A stretch of 56,744 nt of DNA from Xylophilus sp. (GCA_009914555.1 WNDY01000027.1:1-56744), one strand, 5' to 3'; counted from the stretch's first letter, positions 27,120-36,317 are shown. Notes: generated from the letters alone by a model not told the origin. Numbers and translations are program-made.

Positions 27120-28303
27120 GCCGATGGCCTGCGCGAGCGTAGCGAACGCAGGTCGAGGCCCCGGGGCGAGATCGGCTACGCTGCGAGCTTCATCGAATGG
27201 TTCGCAGAGGAGGGCAAGCGCGTGCACGGCGACACCCTGGCCACCCCGGCAGCCGACAAGCGCATCGCCGTGCCAAGGAGCCGATCGGCGTCTGTGCCGC
27301 GATCACGCCATGGAACTTCCCGGCCGCCATGATCACCCGCAAGGCCGGCCCGGCGCTGGCCGCCGGCTGTCCGATGGTGCTCAAGCCGGCCGAGTCCACA
27401 CCGCTGTCGGCCCTGGCGCTGGCAGTGCTGGCCGAGCGCGCGGGCGTGCCACCCGGGGTGTTCAGCGTGCTGACCGGCGAGCCGCGCGCCATCGGCGGCG
27501 AGCTGACGGCCAGCCCCGTGGTGCGCAAGCTCAGCTTCACCGGCTCGACCGAGGTCGGCCGCCTGCTGTTCCGCCAGAGCGCGGACACGGTCAAGAAGCT
27601 TTCGCTCGAACTCGGTGGCAACGCGCCGTTCATCGTGTTCGACGATGCCGACCTGGACGCGGCGGTCGAGGGAGCCATCGCCTCCAAGTTCCGCAACGCC
27701 GGCCAGACCTGCGTCTGCGCCAATCGCCTCTACGTGCAGGCCGGCGTCTACGATGCCTTCGCCGAGAAGCTGGTCGCCGCGGTGCGCAAGCTCAAGGTCG
27801 GCCACGGAACCGAGCCCGGCGTGGAGCAAGGCCCGCTGAGCGATGCCGAGGCCGTCGCCAAGATCCAGTCCCACATCGCGGACGCGCAGGCGCTCGGTGG
27901 CAGGGTCGTCACCGGCGGGCGGCCGCATGCGCTGGGCGGTACTTTCTTCGAGCCGACCGTGCTGGTCGGCGCCACGCAGGCCATGCGCGTGGCGCGCGAG
28001 GAGACCTTCGGCCCGTTCGCGCCGCTGTTCCGGTTCGAGACCGAGGACGAGGTGCTCGCCCTGGCCAACGACACCGAGTTCGGCCTGGCCAGTTACCTCT
28101 ACAGCGAGAACCTGCGCCGCGTCTGCCGGGTATCGGAGCGGCTGGAGTACGGCATGGTGGGCGTCAACACCGGGCTGATCTCCAACGAGGTGGCGCCATT
28201 CGGCGGCGTCAAGCAGTCGGGCCTGGGCCGTGAAGGCTCGCACTACGGCATCGACAACTACCTGGTCGTCAAGTACGTCTGTCTGGGCGGCATCCGGGAC
28301 TGA
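27120..28303 (+). pseudogene. Succinate-semialdehyde-type aldehyde dehydrogenase, 5' truncated and frameshifted
   Basis: From [20 protein letters not shown] on, the sequence follows NAD(P)-dependent succinate-semialdehyde dehydrogenases. A frameshift near 27275 separates DKRIAVP from [18 protein letters not shown]. The remaining 330 residues are intact, with catalytic Glu in LELGGNAPF, Cys in [11 protein letters not shown] and the usual C-terminus. About the first 130 residues are missing. The intact C-terminal two thirds suggests recent decay. Substrate is inferred from family only. Confidence 0.78.
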
Positions 28304-28317
28304 CGCCGCCGCCGCGG

Positions 28318-29079
28318 TCAGCGGTCCGCTTCGGGCGTGGAATGGTCCGGTCCGGAATCCCACTCGAAGAAGCCCCGGGTTCCCAGCACGCTATCGGCCG
28401 CTTGGCGCAAGGCGTCGCGCGCGCGGGCCGGCGCTTCGCCGAGGGCGGCCGACAGCAGCCCTGCCGCGTCGGGGTCCACGGCGGCGAGCAGGGCCAGGCG
28501 CTCCTTGGGCCGCGGCAGGTGCCAGTTGGCCTTGAGGTACGCGTGCCGGACGACGGCATTCACGGCCCAGGCCAGCGCCTGCCGGGCATCGGCCGTGTCG
28601 GCATCGCCGAAGTCCAGCGCGTCCTTCACCTGGCAGGCGGCCGCATACCGGTCGCGCCGCAGCGCGTCCGCGTCGAGCGCGGGGCCGCGTGCCAGCACGT
28701 CGCGGGCCGCGGCGATGGCCGAGGCCATGCGTTCTCCGGTGTCCTTCACTAGGCTGCCGGTGGCCAGCATGTGCGCCATGACCGGGCGGCCCCGGGCCGC
28801 CTCGTCGCGAACGGAATGTTCCAGCCAGGCCGGGGAGTTGAAGAACAGTTCGGCGGGTATCCCGTTGAATCGCCGCTGGACGCGCCGGCGCCAGGCGCCG
28901 TCGTGCAGCACGACGATGTCGAGGTCGCTGGACGGCCCCGGGTTGCCCCGGACGATGCTGCCCGACACGACGATGCCGACAGGCTCGGCCACGGACGGCA
29001 GCCAGGCGAGCGCCTGTTCCAGGGCCGTGCGGTATGGCTCCTGCAAATGTTCGATGCTGGTTCGGGTCGACGGGCTCAT
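28318..29079 (-). CDS. Nucleotidyltransferase-domain protein
   Basis: The 253-residue product has the minimal nucleotidyltransferase motif [18 protein letters not shown] (GSx-RG with two metal-binding aspartates) at about residues 38-55, and a helical C-terminal region ([20 protein letters not shown]) like those in kanamycin-type nucleotidyltransferases. The ATG at 29079 was preferred; a GTG ten codons upstream is possible. It may modify a small molecule or RNA. It is convergent with the aldehyde dehydrogenase remnant and diverges from glyQ. Confidence 0.75.
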   Translation of the reverse strand: MSPSTRTSIEHLQEPYRTALEQALAWLPSVAEPVGIVVSGSIVRGNPGPSSDLDIVVLHDGAWRRRVQRRFNGIPAELFFNSPAWLEHSVRDEAARGRPVMAHMLATGSLVKDTGERMASAIAAARDVLARGPALDADALRRDRYAAACQVKDALDFGDADTADARQALAWAVNAVVRHAYLKANWHLPRPKERLALLAAVDPDAAGLLSAALGEAPARARDALRQAADSVLGTRGFFEWDSGPDHSTPEADR

Positions 29080-29240
29080 GGTGCCAGGGAAAGTTTGCGG
29101 GGCTCCCACTGTACCGAGGCCAAGCGCCGCCCGGCGGATGCGCGCGGGCCGGCCTCGTAGAATCGCCGGTTCGCGCGCGCCTGCGGGCGCCGCCTACCAC
29201 CGCCTTTCCGGCGCGGCCCATGGGCCGCGCCCGCACACGC

Positions 29241-30158
29241 ATGTTGACCTTCCAGCAAATCATCCTGAAGCTCCAGTCCTACTGGGACGCCCAGGGCTGC
29301 GCCCTCCTGCAGCCCTACGACATGGAGGTGGGCGCCGGCACCTCGCACACCGCCACCTTCCTGCGGGCCATCGGCCCCGAGCCCTGGAAGGCCGCCTACG
29401 TGCAGCCCAGCCGCCGCCCCAAGGACGGCCGCTACGGCGAAAACCCCAACCGCCTGCAGCACTACTACCAGTTCCAGGTCGTGCTCAAGCCCGCGCCGGC
29501 CGACATCCTGGAGCTGTACCTGGGCTCGCTCGAAGCGCTGGGCTTCGACCTGAAGAAGAACGACATCCGCTTCGTCGAGGACGACTGGGAGAACCCCACG
29601 CTCGGCGCTTGGGGCCTGGGCTGGGAGGTGTGGCTCAACGGCATGGAAGTCACGCAGTTCACCTACTTCCAACAGGTCGGCGGCATCGACTGCCGGCCCG
29701 CCACCGGCGAGATCACCTACGGCCTGGAGCGCCTCGCCATGTACCTGCAGGGCGTGGACAACGTCTACGACCTCAAGTGGACCGACGCCATCAGCTACGG
29801 CGACGTCTACAAGCAAAACGAGGTGGAGCAGTCCACCTACAACTTCGAGCATTCGGACGCCGGCTTCCTCTTCACCGCCTTCGCGGCGCACGAGAAGCAG
29901 GCCCTGCACCTGATCGGCGCGCAGCTGGCGCTGCCGGCCTACGAGCAGGTGCTCAAGGCCGCGCACAGCTTCAACCTGCTCGACGCCCGCGGCGCCATCA
30001 GCGTGACCGAGCGCGCCGCCTACATCGGCCGCATCCGCAACCTCGCTCGGTCGGTGGCGCAGAGCTACTACGACAGCCGCGAGCGCCTGGGCTTCCCGAT
30101 GGCGCCGCGCGAGTGGGTCGCGCAGATCCCGCCGAAGAAAGAAAAAGCCGCGGCCTGA
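29241..30158 (+). CDS. glyQ: Glycyl-tRNA synthetase alpha subunit
   Basis: This 305-residue protein is the catalytic subunit of bacterial alpha2-beta2 GlyRS. Recognisable blocks are [70 protein letters not shown] and [11 protein letters not shown]. The length fits the family. The beta subunit begins five bases after its stop. It is an essential gene. Confidence 0.97.
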   Translation: MLTFQQIILKLQSYWDAQGCALLQPYDMEVGAGTSHTATFLRAIGPEPWKAAYVQPSRRPKDGRYGENPNRLQHYYQFQVVLKPAPADILELYLGSLEALGFDLKKNDIRFVEDDWENPTLGAWGLGWEVWLNGMEVTQFTYFQQVGGIDCRPATGEITYGLERLAMYLQGVDNVYDLKWTDAISYGDVYKQNEVEQSTYNFEHSDAGFLFTAFAAHEKQALHLIGAQLALPAYEQVLKAAHSFNLLDARGAISVTERAAYIGRIRNLARSVAQSYYDSRERLGFPMAPREWVAQIPPKKEKAAA

Positions 30159-30163
30159 ACGAC

Positions 30164-32308
30164 ATGACCACCACCATCCAGAACCTCCTCGTCGAACTCT
30201 TCGTCGAAGAACTCCCGCCCAAGGCGCTCGACAGGCTCGGCAACGCCTTCGCGGGCGAGCTGTTCGACCAGCTCCAGGCCCAGGGCCTGGCCGCGGCCGG
30301 CTCCATGCTGACCGCCTATGCCTCGCCGCGCCGCCTCGCGGTCCACGTCACCGGCGTGGCCGCGCGCGCGGCCGACCGCGCCGTCTCGCAGAAGCTGATG
30401 CCGGCCACCGTCGGCCTGGACGCCGCCGGCAACGCCACGCCGGCGCTGCTCAAGAAGCTGGCCGCGCTCGGCGCCGATGCGTCGGCCGTGCCAGGCTTGA
30501 AGCGCCAGAACGACGGCAAGGCCGACGTGCTGTTCTTCGAAAGCACCGCCGCCGGCGCCACGCTGGCCGAGGGCCTGCAGAAGGCGCTGGGCGAAGCGAT
30601 TGCCAGGCTGCCGATCCCCAAGGTCATGACCTACCAGCTCGAATCCGGCACAGCGCTGCCGGGCTGGGACAGCGTGCAGTTCGTGCGCCCGGCGCATGGT
30701 CTGGTCGCGCTGCACGGCAGCGACGTGGTGCCGGTCACGGCGCTGGGCCTCGCGGCCGGCAACGCCACCCACGGTCACCGCTTCGAGGCGAAGGCCGACC
30801 CGGTCGTGCTGCGCGATGCCGACAGCTATGCGCAGCAGCTGCGCGACGAGGGCGCGGTGATCGCGGGCTTCGCCGAGCGCCGCGCCGAGATCGCGCGCCA
30901 GCTGCAGGCCGCGGCCGAACGCATCGGCGGCGGCCTGCGGCCGATCGACGATGCGGCGCTGCTCGACGAAGTGACCGCGCTGGTCGAGCGGCCCAACGTG
31001 CTGGTCTGCGAATTCGAGCCCGAATTCCTCGACGTGCCGCAGGAGTGCCTGATCCTCACGATGAAGGCCAATCAGAAGTACTTCCCGCTGCTCGATGCCG
31101 AAGGCCGGCTGACCCACCGCTTCCTGGTCGTCAGCAACATCACCCCCGACGATGCCAGCGCGGTGGTCGGCGGCAACGAGCGCGTGGTGCGCCCGCGCCT
31201 GGCCGACGCCAAGTTCTTTTTCGACCAGGACCGCAGGAAGCGCCTGGAGGACCGCGTCGAATCGCTCGGCAAGGTCGTCTACCACAACAAGCTCGGCACC
31301 CAGGGCGAGCGCGTGGAGCGTGTGCGCGCCATCGCCCGCGCCATCGTGGCGCAATGGGGCGGTGACGCCACCCTGGCGCAGCAGGCCGACGCCGCCGCGC
31401 TGCTGGCCAAGACGGATCTCGTGACCGACATGGTCGGCGAGTTTCCCGAGCTGCAGGGCACGATGGGCCGCTACTACGCGCGCAACGACGGTCTGGCGCC
31501 CGAAGTGGCCGACGCGATCGAGGACCACTACAAGCCCCGCTTCGCCGGCGACGTGCTGCCGCGCGGCCGCACCGGCGCCGTCGTGGCGCTGGCCGACAAG
31601 CTGGAGACGCTGGCCGGCATGTTCGGTATCGGCAACCTGCCGACCGGCGACCGCGACCCGTTCGCGCTGCGCCGCCATGCGCTCGGCGTGATCCGCATCC
31701 TGTCGGAGACCGGCGCGCCGCTGGCGCTCGATGCGCTGCTCGACGCCGCCTTCGCCGCTTTCGGCCATCTCGCCATCGTGCAGCAGGACGCGCGCGCCGC
31801 GCTAGCCGACTTCGTCTACGACCGGCTGGCCGGCAGCCTGCGCGAGCAGGGCTACAGCGCGCAGGAGGTCGATGCCGTCGTCGGCCAGCGCCCGCAGCGC
31901 CTGGCTGACGTGGGACGCCGCCTGGAGGCGGTGCGCGCCTTCGCCGCGCTGCCCGAAGCCGCGGCGCTGGCGGCGGCCAACAAGCGCATCGGCAACATCC
32001 TGAAGAAGGCCGCCGCCCTCGACGTCGATGCCCATGTGAGCGAGCTGCTGCTGCGCGAGCCGGCCGAAAAGGCGCTCTACGCCGCCCTCCTCGACGTGCT
32101 GCCGCGCGCCGAGGCGCAGTTCGGCGCCGGCGACTACACCGCCTCGCTCCAGACGCTGGCCGCGCTGCGCGCGCCGGTCGATGCGTTCTTCGACGGTGTG
32201 CTGGTCAATGCCGACGAGGAGGACGTGCGCCTGAACCGCCAGGGCCTGCTGGCCGAGCTGCACCGGGCGATGAACCGCGTGGCCGACCTGTCGCGCCTGG
32301 CGGCCTGA
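30164..32308 (+). CDS. glyS: Glycyl-tRNA synthetase beta subunit
   Basis: This 714-residue tRNA-recognising subunit starts NLLVELFVEELPPKAL and contains ALEKV-like blocks (RPAHGLVALHGSDVVP, FFFDQDRRKRLEDRVESL, GEFPELQGTMGRYYA) and an anticodon-binding C-terminal part (NRVADLSRLAA at the end). Length and order are normal. Cotranscribed with glyQ. Confidence 0.97.
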   Translation: MTTTIQNLLVELFVEELPPKALDRLGNAFAGELFDQLQAQGLAAAGSMLTAYASPRRLAVHVTGVAARAADRAVSQKLMPATVGLDAAGNATPALLKKLAALGADASAVPGLKRQNDGKADVLFFESTAAGATLAEGLQKALGEAIARLPIPKVMTYQLESGTALPGWDSVQFVRPAHGLVALHGSDVVPVTALGLAAGNATHGHRFEAKADPVVLRDADSYAQQLRDEGAVIAGFAERRAEIARQLQAAAERIGGGLRPIDDAALLDEVTALVERPNVLVCEFEPEFLDVPQECLILTMKANQKYFPLLDAEGRLTHRFLVVSNITPDDASAVVGGNERVVRPRLADAKFFFDQDRRKRLEDRVESLGKVVYHNKLGTQGERVERVRAIARAIVAQWGGDATLAQQADAAALLAKTDLVTDMVGEFPELQGTMGRYYARNDGLAPEVADAIEDHYKPRFAGDVLPRGRTGAVVALADKLETLAGMFGIGNLPTGDRDPFALRRHALGVIRILSETGAPLALDALLDAAFAAFGHLAIVQQDARAALADFVYDRLAGSLREQGYSAQEVDAVVGQRPQRLADVGRRLEAVRAFAALPEAAALAAANKRIGNILKKAAALDVDAHVSELLLREPAEKALYAALLDVLPRAEAQFGAGDYTASLQTLAALRAPVDAFFDGVLVNADEEDVRLNRQGLLAELHRAMNRVADLSRLAA

Positions 32309-32325
32309 GTGCCGATAATCCGGCC

Positions 32326-32583
32326 ATGAACCGGCAGCAGCAGATCGACCGCTTCCTCTTCGCGGCCCACCGGCTCGCGTTGGCGCGGCTGCGGGCCGAA
32401 CTTGGCCGGCTCGCCGATGCGTCCCGGCTGCTGAGGCAATGGCGCGCACAGGCCAGCGCCATCCGCTCGGACGCCTACTGGGACGAATGGCAGGCGCTGC
32501 TGCGCAGCGTCTCGCCGCTGTCGGTGCTGCTCTCCCAGCACGAGCGCCGGTCGCTGCTGCGCGAGGCGCGCGAGAAAGCATGA
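32326..32583 (+). CDS. Small hypothetical protein, upstream partner of the nucleotidyltransferase remnant
   Basis: The 85-residue, arginine-rich, helical protein (MNRQQQIDRFLFAAHRLALARL, YWDEWQALLRSVSPLSVLLSQHERRSLL) overlaps the next gene by four bases. I do not recognise a named family. The tight pairing with a nucleotidyltransferase-like gene resembles small two-gene toxin-antitoxin units, but this is only context. It looks intact while its neighbour is broken. Confidence 0.6.
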   Translation: MNRQQQIDRFLFAAHRLALARLRAELGRLADASRLLRQWRAQASAIRSDAYWDEWQALLRSVSPLSVLLSQHERRSLLREAREKA

Positions 32584-33097
32584 AACGCTCTGAAGCCGAG
32601 CATGCCCTGCGCGCGGCGGCGGCGATTGCCCAGGAGCAGTCGTTCGTGGTGGTCGGCAGCCAGGCCGTGTTGCTGAGCCATCCCCATGCTCCCGACGAAC
32701 TGCTCGTTTCGCGCGAGCTCGACCTGTATCCGGCGCTGCATCCCGAGAAGGCCGATCTGATCGACGGCGCCGGCGCCATGTCGAGCTTCCACGAAACCTC
32801 CGGCTACCACGCCGATGGCGTCGGGCGGGAAACGGCCATCATGTCGGCGGACTGGCAGGACAGGGCGCAGCTCCACTATGTCGGCGAGGAGGCTGCGGTC
32901 TGCCCGGAGATCCACGACCTGGCCGTGTCCAAGTGCGTGGCTGGCCGCGACAAGGATGGGACTTCGTACGCGTGCTGCAGCAGCAAGGGTAGGTGGACAT
33001 CGAGATGCTTGTCGCCCGCATCCGGCAGCTGGACGCAGCCGTGGCGCCGGTGGATGCGATTGCCGCGTGGGCGCGGCGCCGCCAGCAGGAGGTCTGA
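32580..33097 (+). pseudogene. Nucleotidyltransferase-like protein (DUF6036-type), frameshifted with a stop
   Basis: The first 125 residues read well (MKRSEAEHALRAAAAIAQ, FVVVGSQAVLLSHPHAP, LVSRELDLYPAL). A frameshift near 32955 moves the rest into another frame (WDFVRVLQQQG), which then has a TAG at 32990 before VDIEMLVARIRQLDAAV. Two independent lesions mean loss of function, although the C-terminus remains easy to read. The second aspartate motif is SRELDLY instead of the usual S-DVDLY. Confidence 0.72.
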
Positions 33098-33100
33098 ACC

Positions 33101-33676
33101 ATGAAACTCGTCATCCTCGGCCGCGACGGCACGATCAACGAAACCAGCGGCGCCTTCGTCACCTCGGTGGACGAATGGCAGCCGCTGCCGGGCGCGCTGG
33201 AGGCGATCGCGCGGCTCAACCAGGCCGGCTACACCGTCGTCGTCGCGTCCAACCAGCCCGGCCTGGGCCGCGGGCTGTTCGACGCCGGCGCGCTCAACGC
33301 CATGCATTCCCGCATGCACAAGCTGCTGGCCGCCGCGGGCGGGCGCATCGACGCGATCTTCTTCTGCCCGCACACGCCGGACGAAGGCTGCGACTGCCAC
33401 AAACCCAAGCCGGGCCTGGTCCTGCAGATCGGCGAGCGCTACGGCATCCCGCTGGCCGGCGTGCCCGTGGCCGGCGACGAGTTGCGCGACCTGCAGGCCG
33501 CCGCCGCCGCGGGCTGCGAGCCGCACCTGGTGCAGACCGGCCGCGGCGCCCAGGTCTGCCCCGACGGCGCGGCGCCGTCGGGCTTTCCCGCGGGCACGCA
33601 AGTGCATGCCGACCTGCGCGCCTTCGCCGACGCGATCATCGCGCGCGACGCCCAGTCGATCGCACTGGCTGTCTGA
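33101..33676 (+). CDS. gmhB: D-glycero-beta-D-manno-heptose 1,7-bisphosphate 7-phosphatase (GmhB), nucleophile replaced
   Basis: The 191-residue HAD phosphatase should remove the 7-phosphate in ADP-heptose synthesis for the LPS inner core. Family features include VVASNQPGLGRG, the zinc loop CPHTPDEGCDC and KPKPGL. The first motif is LGRDGTIN instead of LDRDGTIN: the residue at position 7, normally the Asp nucleophile that forms the phospho-enzyme, is Gly (codon GGC). The zinc loop also has DCHK where DCRK is usual. The second Asp of the motif is kept. The frame is otherwise intact, so it may make a folded but inactive protein. Confidence 0.85.
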   Translation: MKLVILGRDGTINETSGAFVTSVDEWQPLPGALEAIARLNQAGYTVVVASNQPGLGRGLFDAGALNAMHSRMHKLLAAAGGRIDAIFFCPHTPDEGCDCHKPKPGLVLQIGERYGIPLAGVPVAGDELRDLQAAAAAGCEPHLVQTGRGAQVCPDGAAPSGFPAGTQVHADLRAFADAIIARDAQSIALAV

Positions 33677-33678
33677 CC

Positions 33679-33740
33679 ATATACCCCCGGGGTAATGTGG
33701 CCGTGGTGGGCAGAAGACAAGCGCACTGAGGCTATACCCC
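33679..33740 (+). repeat. Paired 53-bp-spaced box element, locus R4
   Basis: Box 1 is ATATACCCC (33679-33687), box 2 is CTATACCCC (33732-33740): the clearest pair, 53 bp apart. Box 1 is part of the palindrome TACCCCCGGGGTA (33682-33694). The locus lies between gmhB and plsC, its second box 49 bases before the plsC start. Confidence 0.7.
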
Positions 33741-33789
33741 AGACCACTCCGATGGCGCGCCGAAGCAGCGCACCGCCTTTCCCTGCCCC

Positions 33790-34524
33790 ATGAACCTGCT
33801 CCGATCGATCCTGCACCAGCTCTGGATGGCCGCCACGGTCGTGCCCTGGGCGCTGTTCGTGCTTGTGGCCTCGCTGTTCGTCAGCTCCACGCGGCTCTAT
33901 TGGCTGTGCGTCGGCTGGCTGCGCATGGCCGTGGCCGGCGGGCGCGTCATCCTCGGCATCCGCAACCGGGTGACCGGCCGGGAGAACCTGCCGCAGGGCG
34001 CGCGCGACCCGGCCATCCTGCTGGTCAAGCACCAGTCCACCTGGGAGACCTTCGCGCTGCCCACGCTGATGCCGCACCCGCTGGCCTACGTGTTCAAGCG
34101 CGAGCTGCTGTTCGTGCCGTTCTTCGGCTGGGCCATGGGCCGGCTCGACATGATCCACATCGACCGCGGCCGCCGCGCCCAGGCGTTCGCCAAGGTGGTC
34201 AGGCAGGGCCGCCGGCTGCTGGCGCAGGGCACCGGGGTCATCATGTTCCCCGAAGGCACGCGCACCGCGCGCGGCCAGGCCGGACCGTACAAGTCGGGCG
34301 GCACGCGGCTCGCGGTGGAGACCGGCGTGCCGGTGATCCCGATCGCCGTGACCTCGGCGCGCTGCTGGCCGCGCAAGGCTTTCGTCAAGCGCCCGGGCAT
34401 CGTCGACATCTCCATCGGCCCGGCGATCCCGAGCGCGGGCCGCGCGCCGGAGGAGCTGATGCGCGAGGTGCAGCAGTGGATCGAAACGGAGATGCGCCGG
34501 CTGGATCCGGAAGCCTATCGCTGA
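33790..34524 (+). CDS. plsC: 1-acyl-sn-glycerol-3-phosphate acyltransferase
   Basis: This 244-residue membrane enzyme makes phosphatidic acid from lysophosphatidic acid. It has an N-terminal membrane helix (about residues 10-35) and the acyltransferase motifs KHQSTWETF (catalytic His with acidic partner), then FPEGTRTARGQ and VPVIPIAVTS. The next gene starts ten bases after its stop, so the pair is cotranscribed. Confidence 0.93.
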   Translation: MNLLRSILHQLWMAATVVPWALFVLVASLFVSSTRLYWLCVGWLRMAVAGGRVILGIRNRVTGRENLPQGARDPAILLVKHQSTWETFALPTLMPHPLAYVFKRELLFVPFFGWAMGRLDMIHIDRGRRAQAFAKVVRQGRRLLAQGTGVIMFPEGTRTARGQAGPYKSGGTRLAVETGVPVIPIAVTSARCWPRKAFVKRPGIVDISIGPAIPSAGRAPEELMREVQQWIETEMRRLDPEAYR

Positions 34525-34534
34525 GCGCCCGCCG

Positions 34535-35395
34535 ATGCGCCGCCTGCTGCAGTTGACGCTGGACCTGTTCGACGCGGCGCCGCCGCCGGCACCGCCGGCC
34601 GCGCCCGCGCCGCCGGCCGTGCCGATCCGCGACGTGCTGCACCCGGGCGCCTACAGCCATCCGCAGGCCAACCGGCGCATCCACCTGGGCGATGCGGTCG
34701 TGGCCTATGCGCTGCGGCGTGCGCGGCGGCGCACCATCGGCTTCACCGTGGGGCCGGACGGCCTGGCCGTGGCCGCGCCCACCTGGGTGGGCCAGGGCGA
34801 GATCGACGCGGCCCTGCGGGCCAAGGCCGCCTGGGTCGTGCGCAAGCTCGCCGAGTTCCGCGACCGCCAGGCTCGCGTGGCGCAGGCCGCCATCGCCTGG
34901 GGCGACGGCGCGCTGCTGCCCTACCTGGGCGCGCCGCTGCGCGTGGTGCTCGACGGCGCCCAGCGCGGCGGCCGCGCGCTGCTGTGCACCGCGCCCGACG
35001 GCGAGCGGCAGCTGCGCCTGGCGCTGCCGGCCGCCGCCACGGCCCAGCAGGTGCGCGACGCGGTGCAGGCCTGGATCATGCGCGAGGCCCGCGCGCTCTT
35101 CGTGCAGCGGCTCGACCACTTCGCGCCGCAGCTCGGCGTGCAGTGGAAGCGGCTGGCGCTCAGCAGCGCGCAGACCCGCTGGGGCAGCGCGCGCAGCGAC
35201 GGCTCGATCCGCCTCAACTGGCGGCTCATGCACTTCGGCCTGCCGGTGATCGACTACGTCGTCGCACACGAACTGGCGCACCTGCGCGTCATGGACCACA
35301 GCCCGCGCTTCTGGGACACGGTGGCCACCGTCTGCCCGGACCACGCGGCGCTGCGCAGCCGCCTGCGCGACGAAGCCCTGCCGGCGTGGCGATGA
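34535..35395 (+). CDS. YgjP-like zinc metallopeptidase (M48/DUF45 family)
   Basis: The 286-residue protein carries the zinc site VVAHELAHLRVMDHSPRFWDTV (HExxH with third ligand His), preceded by the family block SSAQTRWGSARSDGSIRLNWRL. The first 30 residues are proline and alanine rich and low complexity. The role of these cytoplasmic proteases is poorly known. It follows plsC closely. Confidence 0.85.
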   Translation: MRRLLQLTLDLFDAAPPPAPPAAPAPPAVPIRDVLHPGAYSHPQANRRIHLGDAVVAYALRRARRRTIGFTVGPDGLAVAAPTWVGQGEIDAALRAKAAWVVRKLAEFRDRQARVAQAAIAWGDGALLPYLGAPLRVVLDGAQRGGRALLCTAPDGERQLRLALPAAATAQQVRDAVQAWIMREARALFVQRLDHFAPQLGVQWKRLALSSAQTRWGSARSDGSIRLNWRLMHFGLPVIDYVVAHELAHLRVMDHSPRFWDTVATVCPDHAALRSRLRDEALPAWR

Positions 35396-35415
35396 AACAA
35401 CGGCGTACCGCAGCG

Positions 35416-35445
35416 TTGCACGACGTATACCCATGCATGTATAGT
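35416..35445 (+). promoter_or_regulatory. Probable sigma-70 promoter of the CsoR-family gene
   Basis: TTGCAC (35416-35421) and TATAGT (35440-35445) are separated by 18 bases. Between them lies GTATACCCATGCATGTATAG, with TATAC and GTATA as inverted arms around ATGCAT, which would suit a repressor that blocks this promoter, perhaps the gene's own product. Confidence 0.5.
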
Positions 35446-35487
35446 CGCGCAGTCGCCACCATACAGCCACTGTGCAGGAGTACCCTA
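35425..35487 (+). repeat. Possible paired box element, locus R5 (weak)
   Basis: GTATACCCA (35425-35433) and a degenerate GAGTACCCT (35478-35486) have the same 53-bp offset as the strong pairs. The second box overlaps the ribosome site and start of the next gene and matches only at TACCC, so this locus could be chance. Confidence 0.3.
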
Positions 35488-35732
35488 TGGCAGCTTTGAC
35501 CGACGCCACCAAGAAGAAAGCGCTGCAGGCCCGCCTTTCGCGTGCCGAAGGCCAGGTCCGCGGTGTGCTCAAGCTCGTGCGCGAGGATGCGGACTACGAA
35601 CGCGTGTCCCAGCAGCTGGCCGCCGCCCGCAAGGCGCTGGACCGTGCCTTCTTCTCGCTGGTGGGCGACGCGATCGAGCAGGGCGAGCTCACGCCCGAGC
35701 AGGTCGCCGCGCTGCTGGCCAAGTTTGCATAG
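35487..35732 (+). CDS. CsoR/FrmR-family repressor-like protein without Cys or His
   Basis: This 81-residue all-helical protein has the family's first helix (KKKALQARLSRAEGQVRGVLKLV) and second block (VSQQLAAARKALDRAFFSLVGDAI). CsoR-type sensors hold copper or nickel, or sense sulfur or formaldehyde, through a conserved Cys near residue 35 and a Cys/His near 60. Here the first is Tyr (DADYERVSQQ) and the whole protein has no Cys and no His. It may bind DNA without these ligands or sense something else. A rhodanese gene follows after 122 bases, as with CstR-type regulators. Confidence 0.78.
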   Translation: MAALTDATKKKALQARLSRAEGQVRGVLKLVREDADYERVSQQLAAARKALDRAFFSLVGDAIEQGELTPEQVAALLAKFA

Positions 35733-35854
35733 GGGGCGACCCGCGCTTCGCGCTCTAGGAAGAGGGCACCTCCAGCGGCCCGGCAAAGCCGGCTCCGCCG
35801 GGCTGCTGGCCCGGCCGCGTACCATTGACGGCGACGCCCTCCCGGAGACACGCC

Positions 35855-36286
35855 ATGAGTGAAACACCGAACAGCCCTGCCGACGTCCGCCCCGCAGAAG
35901 GCTATGCGGGCGACGTGACGCCCGAGACCGCCTGGCAGTGGGTGCAGTCCGGCGCCGCGGTGCTGGTGGACGTGCGCACCGACGCCGAGCGCGACTGGGT
36001 CGGCTTCGTGCCCGGTGCGGTACCGCTGGCCTGGAAGCGGTATCCGGCGATGGACCTCAATCCGGACTTCGACGCCGGCATCGCCGCCGCCGTGCCGGCC
36101 GGCACCAAGGCCGTGCTGCTGTGCCGAAGCGGCGTGCGCTCGGTGGCCGCCGCGCGGCGCGCCGCCGAACTCGGCGTGGAGGCCTACAACATCCTCGAAG
36201 GCTTCGAGGGCGACGCCGACGCGCAGGCCCACCGCAACACCCGGGGCGGCTGGCGCTGGCGCGGCCTGCCGTGGCAGCAGAAGTAG
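35855..36286 (+). CDS. Rhodanese-like sulfurtransferase
   Basis: The 143-residue single-domain rhodanese has the active-site loop LLCRSGVRSVAAA with the sulfur-carrying Cys, preceded by VLVDVRTDAERDWVG and followed by AYNILEGFEGD. The ATG at 35855 has GGAG upstream. It may move persulfide sulfur. Adjacency to a CsoR-family gene suggests a sulfur-stress unit. It has no signal peptide, so it is cytoplasmic. Confidence 0.88.
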   Translation: MSETPNSPADVRPAEGYAGDVTPETAWQWVQSGAAVLVDVRTDAERDWVGFVPGAVPLAWKRYPAMDLNPDFDAGIAAAVPAGTKAVLLCRSGVRSVAAARRAAELGVEAYNILEGFEGDADAQAHRNTRGGWRWRGLPWQQK

Positions 36287-36317
36287 CGGCGGCGGCCGTC
36301 GTGCTGCCGGGCGCGGG

